Part shown: positions 51,873 through 64,000 of the stretch, in pieces | How positions within the stretch are numbered: the first letter of the stretch is position 1 | How the letters are laid out: each line of letters starts with the position of its first letter | NCBI RefSeq assembly: GCF_000203815.1 | Contig: NW_004457718.1 | Span: 558,001 to 622,000 of the forward strand | Length of the DNA stretch: 64,000 nt | Origin: Cavenderia fasciculata | Taxonomy: Eukaryota; Evosea; Eumycetozoa; Acytosteliales; Cavenderiaceae | Direction: 5' to 3' | Made by a program: the position numbers and the translations under genes | Notes under the pieces: generated by a model | The model's database searches: none | Seen by the model: only the letters and a program-made list of their open reading frames with translations | Told to the model about the DNA's origin: nothing

Positions 51873-52857
51873 ATGAAACAAATAATTAATACATTTATTA
51901 AATCAAGTAGATACTATACGTTTATTGGAATGCCTCCATTAATGTTTATGGAATGGTGTATTGCTACATCACAAAACCCATCTCTTCAGATCAATGATAC
52001 ATCTCATCATTGGTCTCTAATTGCTGGGTGTATTCTACTCAATGTTTTAGCTCATTCAATGGCCTATTGTTTCAATTCCTATGTTGACTTTTGGACTGGA
52101 GTAGATGATCCAAAAACATCGGTTGACAGAACCATGTTTGATATTGGAATGAAAAACTTGCTCAAGATTATAACATTCTCAACTGTATCTGTGATTCTAA
52201 TCACTGTATGGTTGGTTCAAAATAGTACTGGTGAATTTGAGTGGTTAAAGAGTCAATTCATTGGTTACACTGCTTTACTCATCATCCTCGCTGCAACATA
52301 CACTCACTGTAAATATGTTGCATTGGGTCACATCAATTGTGCAGTTTATATCTTTGCTACATCCTACTTTTACTACCAATTATTCACAAACAATGTTCCA
52401 GATCGTTCATTCTACATCTTCTCCATCGTCGCCAATCTATTCTTCCAAGTTCCAATCATATCAAACTATCATCGTGATTTGGTTGAAGACAAAAGAGCTG
52501 GAATCTTGACCATATCCATTCTATTGGGTGAAGTCTATTCTTGTTATTTATTAATCGCATTGACTTTTACGTATGTATTAGATTAAACCAATAATATATA
52601 TATTATTATTCTAACTTGTTTAATAATAATTATTATTGTTATCATTTAGTGGATTCTTGATTATTTTACTCCAATCAATAATGTACCAAAACTATTACAT
52701 GTTATTGGCATTGTACCCAATGAATAGCTTGTACCATGTATATAAAGATTCATTGTATAATGGTAATAATATTGCTTTAAATTACAAGACTGGTGTTGAA
52801 GTAATTAAAAGTTTTACAATCTATGGTATTGCCCTTCTTGTAGGTGGCAAGGTATAA
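51873..52857 (+). CDS. UbiA-family membrane prenyltransferase
   Basis: Integral-membrane enzyme that joins a polyprenyl chain to an aromatic or related acceptor. Exons are 51873..52570 and 52650..52857, with a GTATGT/TTTAG intron and frame kept, giving 301 residues. The first Asp-rich motif is NSYVDFWTGVDD (68-79) followed by SVDRTM. The second is NYHRDLVEDKRAG (198-210). Both fit the DxxxD pattern for magnesium-bound prenyl diphosphate. Seven to nine hydrophobic helices are visible, as expected, and the length is normal. The second motif resembles MenA-type enzymes (NxxRDxxxDxxAG, then TLxxxLG, here GILTISILLG), so a naphthoquinone-type or other quinone product is possible. No mitochondrial targeting sequence is obvious. 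The substrate is not decided by sequence. Confidence 0.85.
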
Positions 52858-52899
52858 ATTAAATAAATATCCTTTTTGTTTGTTTATATATTAATTAAT

Positions 52900-53838
52900 T
52901 TAATTTAATTCACTTAACTTTTTGTTAATGACTTCTTGCCATTGATTGACTCTTGTACGTTTTGCCAAAAGTTCATCAAATATTTCGCTTGATATAATAT
53001 TACAGTTTTTACCATGGAGCATAGCATCTGTTTTGACAGATGTTATCATCCAATAGAATGCAAATTGTTTGACCGACATGATATCATCCTCGTCTTGTAG
53101 TGTAGGTGCTTTCTCTTTGGTTTTTGTTTCCTTTTTGGTATCTTTGACTGGCTTTTTACCAATTACAAAACTTGCCGAAGAAACAGTCGTCGACGTGGTC
53201 GAAGTGGAACTTGAATGAGCAGCAGCCAACTGTTTATCTTTTTCCTTTAATTCCTTTTCCAATTTTTCATTCTTTGTTTCAGATTCTTTTAATTTCTTTG
53301 TTAAATTATCAATTTCCTTTTGTTGTGAAGATGATGATGACGACGATCCTTTCTTATTATTATTATTATTTTTACTATTATCCAATTGAATTTTAAACTA
53401 AAAGAAGAAAGAAAGAAATATTAATTATTTGATTAATTAATTATTATTATTATTATTATTTTTGTTTACATACATCATCTCTTTCTTTTGTTATTTGTAA
53501 AAGTTGATCAGATTTTAATTTTGATTCTCTTGTTAATTTTTCTGCCTCTTGTTTCAAAGTGATGATTGTTGTATTTTCCTTTTTTAACAAAACCATTTGA
53601 TCTTCCAATTCCTTTGATTTCTTTTTTTGTTCAATGTCGCTGGTTTTTAATAATACAATTTGATCCTCTAATTCCTTGGATTTCTTCTTTTGTTCATTTT
53701 CGTTGACCTTGGCGTGATCCTCCAATTCCTTGACTTTTTTCTTTTCCAATTCCACCATCTTTGTTTGTTTCTCCAAATCAACCTTTAATAATTTACATTG
53801 TGATTCAATTTCAACCTTTGATTTATTCATTTCTCCAA
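52900..53838 (-). CDS. Coiled-coil 3' exons, probably the long form of the RhoGAP gene
   Basis: Two exons, 53838..53474 and 53397..52900, join in frame (GTATGT donor, CTTTTAG acceptor). The first is continuous coiled coil with repeated EQKKKSKELEDQ units. The second starts with Asn/Ser-rich sequence, more coiled coil, then a globular end MSVKQFAFYWMITSVKTD to NQWQEVINKKLSELN. They can be spliced from the RhoGAP gene: an alternative donor GAAA|GTACGT (exon end 54188) joins acceptor 53838 in the right frame, giving a 609-residue protein. Alternatively they are a separate gene starting at the ATG at 53830 (137-residue first exon region plus 165). The acceptor-like TATTATTATAG right before 53838 and the frame match favour the joined form. 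Confidence 0.6.
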
Positions 53839-54095
53839 CTATAATAATAATTAATAAATAAATAAATAAATAATGGGATTTTAAATAATATTACAATTTA
53901 TTTACAATGAAAATATATATGTGGTTATTGGTTGGTATATAAATAAATAGATATATATAGTGGTGTTGGTGTATATGGTATGGTTATATAAATATGATTA
54001 CATGGATTGGTTGATATGTATAAAATAAATAAATAAATTCTACAAAAATATATATATATATATTGTTTGGTTTGGTTTGGTTGGTTGTATTGTTT

Positions 54096-55414
54096 TTATA
54101 AAACATTTGAACCAAGATAATGATGAGCAGCAATAAATGATGATGCAACTGCGAAAAACAAAACACAAGGTATTAAATTTGACGTACTTTCCGTATCCAA
54201 TTTGGTTTGTTTGTTGTTGGTTTCCTCTAATTTCTTTTTTAATTCATCAATCTCTTGTGATTGTAATTTGTTCTTTTCTTCAACTGATTTACTCTTTTCC
54301 TAAATATTATTAAAAATTATTAATTAGATCAACAATCAATCTATTTAGGTTTTAAAATTTTTAGACTTACCTTTAATTCTTCACATAATTCACTTAAACC
54401 TTCTTTTTCTTCGATTGTCATTTTTCTTAATTCAATTTCCTCTTGTAATCTATTGTTTGTTTGATTTGCATAGGTTTCCAAAACAGCTCTTTCATTGGCC
54501 TCTTCACTTGCTTGTTTCAATAGGCTTTCAATGGTGGCCTTGGCCTCTTCCAATTGCTCTTGAACTGTCTTTTCTTTTCCAATCAATTCAGATGACTTTA
54601 GTTTGTAGAGGATCGGTGTATTATTCAATTCAAACAATACATTGAATTCTTCGATCAAACATTTGACAATCTCGGTTGTATAATTGGTTGAATTCATCAT
54701 TGTCTCTAATGATTCTTCCTTTGGTCTAAGTAATGTTGGTGCAAATACAATTGCCAAATTTCCACTTGTCATCTTATTCTTTTCATGATACAACTAAAGT
54801 TGGTAGATGAATAAAAAAAAATAAATGTATAAGTAAATGATGATGATGACCAAACAAAAATCAGATATCTTTATATATATCTATCTGTCTACATACTTGA
54901 AGAGTATATAATAATTTAAGGATTAATTGTAAAGTATCGTAATTGTCTTTTGGTAATGCACTTAATAATGATTTAAAGAATGAGATCTTGGCATTTCTAT
55001 CTCTAATGTCATAACCACCAAGGAAATTCTTGTACAAATCAAATGTTAGAATGGGTTCATCCATCTCTCTTAGGAACATTTTCAATGCTCCACTAACTGT
55101 ATGTTTATCTGGAATCTTTGATAAATCAACATCTTCCTCTACAAAAGAGAGTAAATAAATAGATTGTGAGAATGATTGTCATTTTGTTCATATATGTGTG
55201 TGTCACATGTCAAACCAAACTTACCATTTTCCAATTGTTTTGCCAATTCCTTGACTCTGATTGCATTACCTGAAATTCTACAAATACCCTCCAAATCTAG
55301 ACAATTAGTCTCTATATAGGCAACCAGTTTCTTTACTGCATTTGCTCCTGCCAACTTTTGTTTCTTTTTCCTCTCTCCTGGTTTCAATATCTTTTTTAAT
55401 GTTTTATTTGCCAT
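54096..55414 (-). CDS. RhoGAP domain protein with coiled coil and a C-terminal membrane anchor (short form)
   Basis: GTPase-activating protein for Rho/Rac-family GTPases, which shape the actin cytoskeleton. Exons are 55414..55225, 55138..54897, 54793..54371 and 54299..54096, all GT/AG with frame kept, giving 352 residues. RhoGAP motifs in order: VKKLVAYIETN, LEGICRISGNAIRVKELAKQ (the GIFRxSG block with its Arg finger), PDKHTVSGALKMFLREMDEP, and KMTSGNLAIVFAPTLLRP (the NLAxVFxPxL block). The domain fills about residues 20-190 and lies at the extreme N-terminus. A coiled coil (190-325) follows. The short form ends in NLIPCVLFFAVASSFIAAHH, a good single membrane helix close to the C-terminus, as in tail-anchored proteins. 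An AATAAA near 53905 could serve this form. Confidence 0.85.
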
Positions 55415-58312
55415 TCTCTTTTCTTTTCTCTTTTTTTGTTACAGTTGATAATGATACAAAATGATGATATATAAACAAAGAAAGTAATATTACAAATACT
55501 ATAATACAATTAGTACTAAATACTCCAAGTAAAAAAGCTAAAAGTGAGAATAACAAGACTGTTGTAAGAGGGGGAGGCACCTCGATGTGTCCAAAGATTC
55601 ATTATGTTTTTTTGTTTTTTTAGAACCAATTATTTGAATTCGATCGATGTGATTGAAACGAGTGAGAAAACTTTTTCAAGTGATTGTGGGGATGTCTTTC
55701 TTGTCTGGTATCCATCGATCATGTTTGTTGTTGGACCCCAACCAAAGAGATAATTAATTAACTCATTTGAGTAGAGATAATTATTTATTAACAAGTAATA
55801 TTGATATATTTTTGTAAATGATTTAGAATTATGAATAATGAATACAGTAATTTTCAAGAAGATGAAGAAAGTGAAGAAGAAGAGAAAAAATTGTTGGTGT
55901 AATTAACACACACATACACCCCTGTTTCCACTTATGTTCGATTGATTTTGGGGCAATAATTAATAATGATTTTAAAGTGTTGATTCCCATCCCCTTTGAA
56001 TAAAAAGTTTAAATTCTTTGGTAAAATATCATAAGCGCGTTTAAAAATATCTCAAACCGCTCATCAGACGACTTTTAGTTGTGACTCCTCTTCCATCCCA
56101 TCTGTGTCTGTCTATTTTTGTTGAATTTATTTTTATTTTTTGATCCAATTAATTCCCTTGCCTCCACACACACATACCTCCACCTTTCATTGCTCAACAC
56201 TTTTGCAAACACAACGATTCTCCCTCTGATCACCATTATCTATAATATACTTTAACTTACAATCCCCTACTCGAAAAATAGAGAAATAGAGAAATAGAAA
56301 AATAGAGAGAACAGTCAAAAAAAAAGTCAGAGATAAAGAAAGATAAAGAGATAAAGAAGATTTCCAACTCAACTTTAGAGAAATTCAAACTATCAGACTT
56401 TTGAAAAAAAACCTCCTTCTCCTCCATCACTTTTCTATTTTTATTATTATAACTAGCCTAGCCGAATTCAAGTGAAAACAAAAAATAGTAAAACAAGGTA
56501 AGAGGTCACATTTATAAATAAACGCATTATGTTGTGTCTTGTCCAAACATCGTAACCATCATCCCCATCATCATTGCAACTCAACAACAACACAAGACAG
56601 TTGGATCACCTTACATACCAGTACTCTATACTATACTATACTCTCGAGTCGACCTTTATTCATACGTACTCTCCTCCATTGTATACTATCAATCTATTTA
56701 AAAATGTATGGAAGCTTCTCATCACATATTATGTTGTCGTCTTTTTGTGTTGCTGGCACCCTTGATTTGGTGCCCAGTAGTTTTCAAAAACTACTTTGAA
56801 CAAAAATGTGTGGTGCCGAACCCCCTCCCACCCATCCCACACACATCATCATACTTTCAACAGTCATTCATTCATTCATTCGTTGCTCTTCTTTCAGATT
56901 CACTGAAAATCAACATTCAACTATTCTATTCCTACAGGAAAGAACCTTGATTGGAAAAACAAGTAAAGTAAAGTAAAGTAAAGTATTATTCTGTTCCATC
57001 ATCCACACCAGTTTGTGTGTGTCTATTATTTTATTTTAAAGTTCTACGAGTTCCACTGCACCACATCACATCACATCAATCAACTCCCAATTACAAGGGT
57101 TATTTATTTTTATTTATTTCTAAATATATAAATATATTTATATAAGAGCATAGCAGACTACGACACGTCTGTTTACATCAACAACAACAACAACAATCGT
57201 CATTTTTTATTATAAAGTATATATTAAAGTAAAGCAAATAATTATACCCCAGTAAACAAACAAACAAACAAATAAGCGCACCACCCCACCACTCAATTAG
57301 GGACTTTCCATTCCAGACTCAAACCAACCAACCAAACACCACCCACTCAGCCCCTACCTAAATTATAATTATACAATCAATCCATCCATCATTTATTTAT
57401 AAACATTACCATCATCATCAATCAAAGACAAAAGACAGACAAACAAACAAAGAGAAAAAGAGAAATTAATAGTAAAGATAAGATATCAAAAGGTAAACTC
57501 AATGAATGGTCATCATGACGAATCGGATCACAATCAATCTAGATCCATAACAGTTGTTTAAACACACATACACACATTCTATGATAAAAAAGAACAAGAA
57601 GAAGCGTTAGTGAGTGATCCACAACACGTATAAAAAAAAAAAACAACAACTTCACTGCTAACTCACAGTTGACAATCCATCCCATCCCATCTCCAACTCC
57701 ATCTTATCTAATCCACCATCTCATTGTCAATTGATGTGTGAATAACATATCTCTCTCTCTGTTCAGAACAACACTATCTCATTGTTTTGTGTAGAAACTG
57801 TACCGTATGTGTCAATCGATATCGTGTGTTGTGTTGTTGTTGTTATTCGTTATCGTTGTCTTACCATCCATATCAAACATTTGATTCGGATAACCTGAAA
57901 GCATCAATATTCAACACAGCCATTGACATTCAGTCAAGCCACACCCATAACACACCACACTACACATGTGTGGTAACTTTTCAGTAGCACTGTTATAAAT
58001 AATATTATTAATAACCGTTCGGTTAACATGTTTGTGAGTGTATGTATGTGTGTGTGTGTTTGAATGAATGGATAAATGGATAAACAGTGTTCCTACCCCT
58101 ACACAATACCATGGAAATGAATGAAGTTAGTCAATCACATCATTTTTTCAATTGAAGTCTGTTCAGTTTGAGCAGTTTGGAGAATATTCCTTCCTTCCTC
58201 TTCTTCTTCCTCCTCCTCATAATCTATTTATATAAATTCAAGCAAGCCCACACATATTATCTATCCACCATTCATACATACACACTGTTTCATTCCTTCT
58301 GAATAACTGGTA

Positions 58313-58343
<31 letters not shown>

Positions 58344-59315
58344 GCTAGTTATAATAATATTTATTTAATTTAATGCTTCCTACAACAACAACAACGTCAA
58401 TATTATTTTTCAATTGAAACATCATCACCTCCATTACTACTCTTTCACCTTTTTGCTTGTACCAACATAAATATTGTATATCTCATCCAACTCGTGTTTA
58501 CAAAATCATCATCATCATCAAACATTTTAATTTATTTATTTAATATATTTAATTAATTTATTTATAACTATTTTGTACAATAATAATCCCCAACATATAA
58601 ATAGTTTATTAATTTAATATATTTTCTTTACCTTATATATCCAAAATAATAATAGTATAGTATCAATCATCCAGCAACAAGTAGTAACAATCGCGTGTAA
58701 CATAAATCTTGAGCCACCACAAACAAACAATATTTCTATAACATACATCCAACAAACAATCCATCCCATTCAACCAGATAGATTAATTATTTGTAAGTAC
58801 AGTCTTAGTCATTCAACAAACATTGTTATTATTTCGAACGAATAATTATATAAAGTTTGTAATCTCAAGTCACAATCAACCAATCAAATATAGTTATCTT
58901 TGGTGTGTTGGATTTAATGACCCACACACACTGTCACACCAATCAAAATCTACACTCCATCTTTTGGGAATCACCCCTAAAGATTTTATTTGTTTGTTTT
59001 AAGCCGGTCACTCAAACGGTTGATTTGTGATTCATATGTTTTATAATTAATTTATAATATATTATTAATATACCAATTGGATAAATACAATCAACAACGT
59101 TCCAGACTAATCAATCATCATCAACAACAACAACACAAGTCAACAGCATAACAGCAACAACAACAACAACTAGTGCAAAAAGTATACAATCAAATCACAA
59201 TATCAATATTATATTGTTGTTGTTTTCTTACACCTGCCTTTTGGTATATAGTTTTGTAACTATCTCATATTCAACAAGTATTGTTTGTTCATCATCATCT
59301 CACCAAGTTTGTTAA

Positions 59316-59360
<45 letters not shown>

Positions 59361-60576
59361 AAGACGTTGTGGTTTTGGATTACTGGTCACAGTCATTCAT
59401 TACATTGACTTGGCGGGTTGTCCAATATATGCGACTGTCCATCCACACATCCATCCCATTCATTTAAATCATTTAATTTGTTTATATAATTTAAAAAGTA
59501 CTGGCCTACACAAGAGAGGGGGTTTGTAATGTAGTCAAAAAGAGGGGGAACAATAACCAATGACAAACGGGGTGCAGTGGCGGGTGCCATCGAAAGAAAT
59601 CAAAAACACAACATGAATCAACGATTCGGTTGGGGCGACTCTGCATGAATGAATGTTTTTGTTTTTTTTTGTGCACCCGCCTTCGATAACTTGGAGTTTT
59701 TGCAGCTGACGGAACCCAACCAAGTGATCGAGACAGAGAAAAAGTACTGCCGACACACAGTGGCATGGCGGCAATTTTAGTAGCAGTTTTACAAGCATGC
59801 CTTGTGTCACTCTGTTGTGTAAGCAGACACCCTCATCATCATACTCATAGGAGGTCATAAAGTTCAACTTCCTCTTTCTGTTCATTTCAACTCATTGTTG
59901 TTTGTTGATTTTTTATTGTTGTCGACTAAAAAAAGAGAAAGAGAGAGAGAGGAGATCAAAGAGTGAGAGATACAATTATCAATTCATACCTCCTCATTAT
60001 TTATTTATTTATATTTATTACTTTACATTTGTATCACTACGATAATAATAGTCCGTCCCTTCCCTTCCCTTCTTCTTTTCCCTTTCCCCTTTTTTGTTGA
60101 ACACACTCACACTCTCACAACACCACCACTATTCTTTATTCGAGGAACATTCACACACAGAACATAACAAACACATAACATTAAATAGTAATAATAACAA
60201 TAATAATAATAATAATACTAACTTCACAATTATTTTATAATTATATTTATTTATTCATTCATTACATTTTTTTTGAAATATATAACCAAATAGATTTATT
60301 ATTTTATTTAACAACAAACACAACAACTAGTAGCATTAGTAGTAGTAGTAATAGTTTGTAGATCACACACACACAGTAGTAATATTAGTAATAGTATCAA
60401 CACATAAATACATACATTCGTAACATTACAGTATCAATAATAGTAGTCAAATCAATAGTAATATAGTAATATTATCTAAACAAAAAGACAACTAAACAAC
60501 AACAACAAATATATATATATATATATAGCATCATATAATATACAACATACATTCGTAGTTATAATATATATAACAT
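55415..60576. other. 5.2-kb gene-poor region between divergent RhoGAP and OSBP genes
   Basis: The largest gene-free stretch here. I find no recognisable gene on either strand. Contents: A/T runs; CAA, CA and GT dinucleotide tracts (a GTGTGTGTGTG run near 58045-58060); TAA repeats near 58318-58342; GA repeats (59329-59356); and a less AT-rich island at 59510-59890 where several frames stay open for 60-116 codons without recognisable protein. Long 5' leaders, leader introns, distant enhancers or non-coding RNAs could sit here. Confidence 0.5.
59329..59356 (+). repeat. (GA)n microsatellite
   Basis: About 28 bp of GA repeats, flanked by more purine-rich sequence. A similar run lies at 24334-24355. 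Confidence 0.85.
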
Positions 60577-62119
60577 ATGTCAACCAAAGTAGCTAATACC
60601 ACCACCGCCACTAATCAATCGAATCCAAAGTTGGAAAAAGAATTGACAGAAGATACAATTAGCGACATGTCTAGCGACGGAATTGAAAATGAAGGAGTTG
60701 AGGCAAGCGAGGTTGGTGCCGACAAGATCCTCGACGAAGAGTCTGGCTCTAGTGAAGGTGTCATGAAGCAAGCCTTTGGTTTTATCAAGAACCATCTAAA
60801 GGTCGGTGCTGACATGACCAAACTCCCCATCCCAGCAACTTTTGTTGCCCCTCTCAGCTTCCTTGCTGCTCAACAACACCAATCTGCCATATATTCACAT
60901 GTTCTCATGCAAGCCGACTCGATAAAGGATCCAGAACAAAGATTTTTACAAGTTTTAAAATATCATATGACTTGGCCAAAGATGTTTGTATGTTAAATCA
61001 AATCAAAAAAGGAAATCAAATAATAATGATAGAGTAGTTTATTAATTAATAATTTTAAATTTGATTTTGATTTATTTATAGTTCCCAAAGAATCCATTAA
61101 ATCCAATTTTGGGAGAAGTCCATGAATCACATGTATTAAATGTAGATGAAAAGACAAATGAAACCATCAAAGATGATAAAACTGTATTTATAGCTGAACA
61201 AGTATCTCACCATCCACGTATGTAGTAATATATATATATATATAATTTATGTATTCTATGTTTATTATTCTATATTCTAATCTAAATTTTGTTTCTTTTA
61301 ATTTTATAGCAATATCATGTTTCCATTTCCATAATGATAAACATGGAATTACATTTGAATCAAAACAACAAATCACACCAGTCTTTAAGGGTAAGCATAT
61401 TCGTGCTACTATGGACGTAAAGAATGTTATTACACTCAAAAACCACAATGAAACCTATATCAATGAAAAGTTCCCAGAGGGATATTTACGTCTACTCCGT
61501 TGGAAGTTTGAATTCTGTGGTAAATATGGATTCGTATGTCCAGAGACTGGTTATTCTGCACAAATCAACTTTAAGGATAAACCACTTATTGGTAGTCAAT
61601 GGCATACAGTCAATGTTCAAGTATTCAAGGGTACCGAATTAATATATGATATTACTGGTACTCATGTTGATACATTAAATATTACAAATGTTAAAGATAA
61701 GGTAAAGATTATAAAAAAAGAAAAAAACCAAGATGTTGCCAACATACTTATTTATTTTTCTATTTATTTTTCTTTCTTTTATTTTTTTATAGAGCACATC
61801 AGTTTTCATTAATTATAATACAATGAGACAAGATACAGTTACTGAAAAACCATTTGAACAATTAAAGGACAATGAATCGATAAGAGTATGGAAGGGTGTT
61901 GCCGATGCTTTTGCTAAAAAGGATGGTCGTCGAGCCGGTCTTGAGAAACAAAAGGTCGAAGAAGCCCAAAGAAAAAAGGCAAAGGCCCACCAAAATCATG
62001 TACATGTCCCAGCTTATTTCCAATTCTACACTCCGGAAAACGTAAACAAACCAGACATTCATTTTATTCTTCCAGCTACTCAACAAGATCAATCTTCAAC
62101 AGTAACCCCTCAAGAATAA
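60577..62119 (+). CDS. Oxysterol-binding protein-related lipid transfer protein (OSBP/ORP)
   Basis: Carries sterol or phosphoinositide between membranes at contact sites. Exons are 60577..60987, 61082..61217, 61310..61701 and 61793..62119, all GT/AG with frame kept, giving 421 residues. The ORD domain fills nearly the whole protein after a polar N-terminus (1-60). The family fingerprint EQVSHHPP (176-183) spans the exon 2/3 junction. Other ORD blocks: KLPIPATFVAPLSFLAAQQH (lid region), NPLNPILGEVH, and RAGLEKQKVEEAQRKKAK near the end. No PH domain, ankyrin repeats or FFAT motif is seen, so it is a minimal ORP like several known in Dictyostelium. Two AATAAA signals follow the stop immediately (62116-62130). 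Confidence 0.92.
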
Positions 62120-63169
62120 AGAATAAAGATTAAAACTCCTCCCCCTCCCATTAACAAAACAATTTAAGTAATAATAATAATAATAATAGAATAGAATAGA
62201 ATAGAATAATAGAATTTAGAATAATAGGACTTAGGAAAAGTCTCTAGAATTAGAAAGAAAAAGAAAATAACAAAAAAAAGAAGAAAAAAAAGAAAACAAA
62301 TTGGTAACATTTCTCAAAGGATATAATATCACAATCAATCAATACGCTCCATTTCCCCTTACCAACAACCAATGTAAACCCAAAACAACAACAATATTAC
62401 TTGGCTCATTTACTCTTTCTTTTTGATAAATTATGAATCATAATTTCAAAAAAAAAGAGTAAAATATAATACAATATACAAACTCACTCCCAATGTCAAT
62501 CAACAATAATAACAACAATAATAACAATAATAATAACAAATAATAACAATCATAGAGATAGGAAATAATAATTGACCATTTTTATTTATTATTCAATATG
62601 TACAACTTAACCAAACCAAACCAAACCAAAACCCCCCTATAGTTATATTAATAAAATCCCAAAATCCCCAAACCTTTAAACAATAATTACTCAACAACAT
62701 GTTGTAATCAATCAATTCGATTCAATCGATTCATCACATCTCAGTCTAATTTATTCACGGTTTTTAAATTGTGAGAAATGTGTCACCATTGTCCTCATTT
62801 TACATTCATCACTAAACCCCCTTATAATTTAAAAAAAATAAAAGAAAGAGAGATAGAAAAATACAAAGAATAATCCAACAAGTAATATTTTTAAAAATAT
62901 TAACAAACCAACAGCAGCAGATTGTCTGACATCATCACCGTCTCGAGAAAGAAGGAGGTCAAGGTAGCTAGAAAACGACCTCTTTTTTTAAATCTATTTT
63001 TTGTTCAAGAGTCAAAAAGTTGGTGTAACAATTGTATTACATAGATATAAGAGAAGAAAAGAGAAGAGATAAGATTATAGTTAGTTAGAGTATATCGCAG
63101 TAGGAGGAGAGACGAGAGTATAATAACATAACATATCCATCATTATCATCAGATCAAACAACAACAACA
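62120..63169. other. Intergenic, OSBP 3' end to TOM1-like gene
   Basis: AT-rich, with AAT/ATAGA repeats near 62172-62210, purine-rich runs near 62250-62300, and CAA/TAA runs near 62500-62545. No gene seen. The last 100 bp before 63170 is the leader of the next gene (CAACAACAACAATG start context). Confidence 0.5.
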
Positions 63170-64000
63170 ATGTATTCAGGATTATACTATGCTTTGGGTA
63201 GCATCATGTGTACCATTGGTATACTAGCATTGATACTACTGGTGAGAGCAATGTTTTACCCAAAGTCATATGCGAAAAAGGTGTTTACAGCAACCATCGT
63301 ATTGGCAATGTTTTCAAGAGGTGTATACTTTCTCCTCAGTCCAATCATTATCAATGGTGAATTGGATTCATTTCCATTAAATGCGTTCCTCTTTTGGAGT
63401 ATGTTAAAACTATACACAGATTAAAGATAGACATCATGTATTAATTAATCACAATCAAATCAAATCAAACTTACTATTATCTGTTGTAGACCATATGATA
63501 GATTTATCATTCTTTTTAGCATACTTTATGTTGTTTGTATCATGGGCAGACTTTTATTATCAGGCATCAGTAGGAAGAGAATCAAACTTTTTCAAGAGTA
63601 GAGCAGCTGTTTGTCTGTTGACTCTGTTTATGTTTGGTTCCGTCGTAGCAATAGCAATATTCTTTTTTATATCAACAAGTGATGATGAGGTATGTTCAAC
63701 TAGGAATAGTAATATTTGATAGATAGTAGTTTATATATATATATATTAATCAATCAAATGATTGTTGTCTATACTACCTTTAGTGTAAAAGAGTTGATTT
63801 AGGAACTACATTTTTCATAGCATCACTTAATTTAATAACGGCGGCATTGTTTGGTATCTATGGTTTAAAGATTTACCATTTGATCGATGAATACAAGGTG
63901 GTTTTGAAACGAGTACATTCGTGGAAGATCAAAGCTATCACTTGGATTTGTTCATTGTGTTTCCTCGCTAGATCCTTTATGATGGTATTCAGTGTTGTTA
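63170..64000 (+). CDS. TOM1/THH1-like multi-pass membrane protein, 3' end missing
   Basis: Exons are 63170..63398, 63490..63689 and 63784..64000 (continuing past the edge), joined in frame and giving 215 residues here. At least six hydrophobic helices are visible, including YYALGSIMCTIGILALILLV, DLSFFLAYFMLFVSWADFYY and AVCLLTLFMFGSVVAIAIFF. The block SFFLAYFMLFVSWADFYYQA followed later by CFLARSFMMVFSVV resembles the LxxFWAEIYHQAR and CxxxRxxMxxxS blocks of the plant TOM1/TOM3/THH1 family, a seven-helix membrane family of vacuolar and other endomembranes. In plants these proteins are named for a role in tobamovirus replication; their cellular role is less clear. The assignment rests on those two blocks and topology. 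Confidence 0.65.

Noticed and set aside
59535-59885. Minus-strand ATG-started frame of 116 codons in the gene-poor block
   Set aside because: No recognisable domain, odd amino-acid makeup and overlapping open frames; more likely a less AT-rich non-coding island.
1-64000. tRNA, rRNA, class I ncRNA, mobile or viral elements
   Set aside because: I looked for GGTTCGANNCC-type B boxes, the CCTTACAGCAA motif, and reverse transcriptase, integrase and transposase motifs on both strands and found none convincing. A few GGTTCRA matches (near 3809, 23930 and 54110) lack a foldable arm.

Overview
The window is nuclear DNA from a social amoeba (dictyostelid). Non-coding DNA is very AT-rich and full of A, T and trinucleotide runs. 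Introns are short and AT-rich, with GTATGT or GTAAGT donors. Proteins carry poly-Ser, poly-Asn and poly-Thr tracts. Several families are typical of the group: a cAMP chemoattractant receptor, an FNIP-repeat protein kinase and a colossin-type giant protein. Intergenic DNA is longer and less AT-rich than I would expect for Dictyostelium discoideum, so another dictyostelid is more likely; I cannot name the species.

Layout. 1-2133 (-): NAD-dependent glutamate dehydrogenase of the large class, running off the left edge. 4151-6038 (+): SR-type splicing factor with an RRM, two zinc knuckles and an RS tail. 6427-7791 (+): F-box-like protein. 9254-10653 (+): cAMP receptor. 10820-14385 (-): FNIP/kinase protein in six exons. 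15329-18037 (-): PRC1/Ase1/MAP65 microtubule cross-linker. 18402-20067 (+): lariat debranching enzyme Dbr1. 20213-21202 (-): repetitive coiled-coil protein. 21447-21892 (+): small cupin. 22447-23616 (+): hemerythrin-like protein.

27110-51349 (+) is the centrepiece: one uninterrupted 24.2-kb reading frame for an 8,079-residue secreted protein. It has a signal peptide, about 58 tandem SdrD B-like/Cna B-like domains, a long unique C-terminal module and one last B-like domain. Nearly every repeat has a DxNxDG calcium-type loop and a Cys pair 27 residues apart. The two cysteines are present or absent together.

Right of it: 51873-52857 (+), a UbiA-family prenyltransferase; 52900-55414 (-), a RhoGAP/coiled-coil gene that appears to have two alternative 3' ends; a 5.2-kb gene-poor stretch; 60577-62119 (+), an oxysterol-binding-protein relative; and 63170-64000 (+), a TOM1/THH1-like membrane protein running off the right edge.

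The genes do not form one pathway. Themes are developmental signalling and morphogenesis (cAMP receptor, FNIP kinase, RhoGAP, colossin), cytoskeleton (PRC1-like) and RNA processing (SR factor, Dbr1). I found no tRNA, rRNA, CRISPR array, intact mobile element or viral relic. All exon boundaries were set by hand from splice consensus and frame continuity, with no transcript data.
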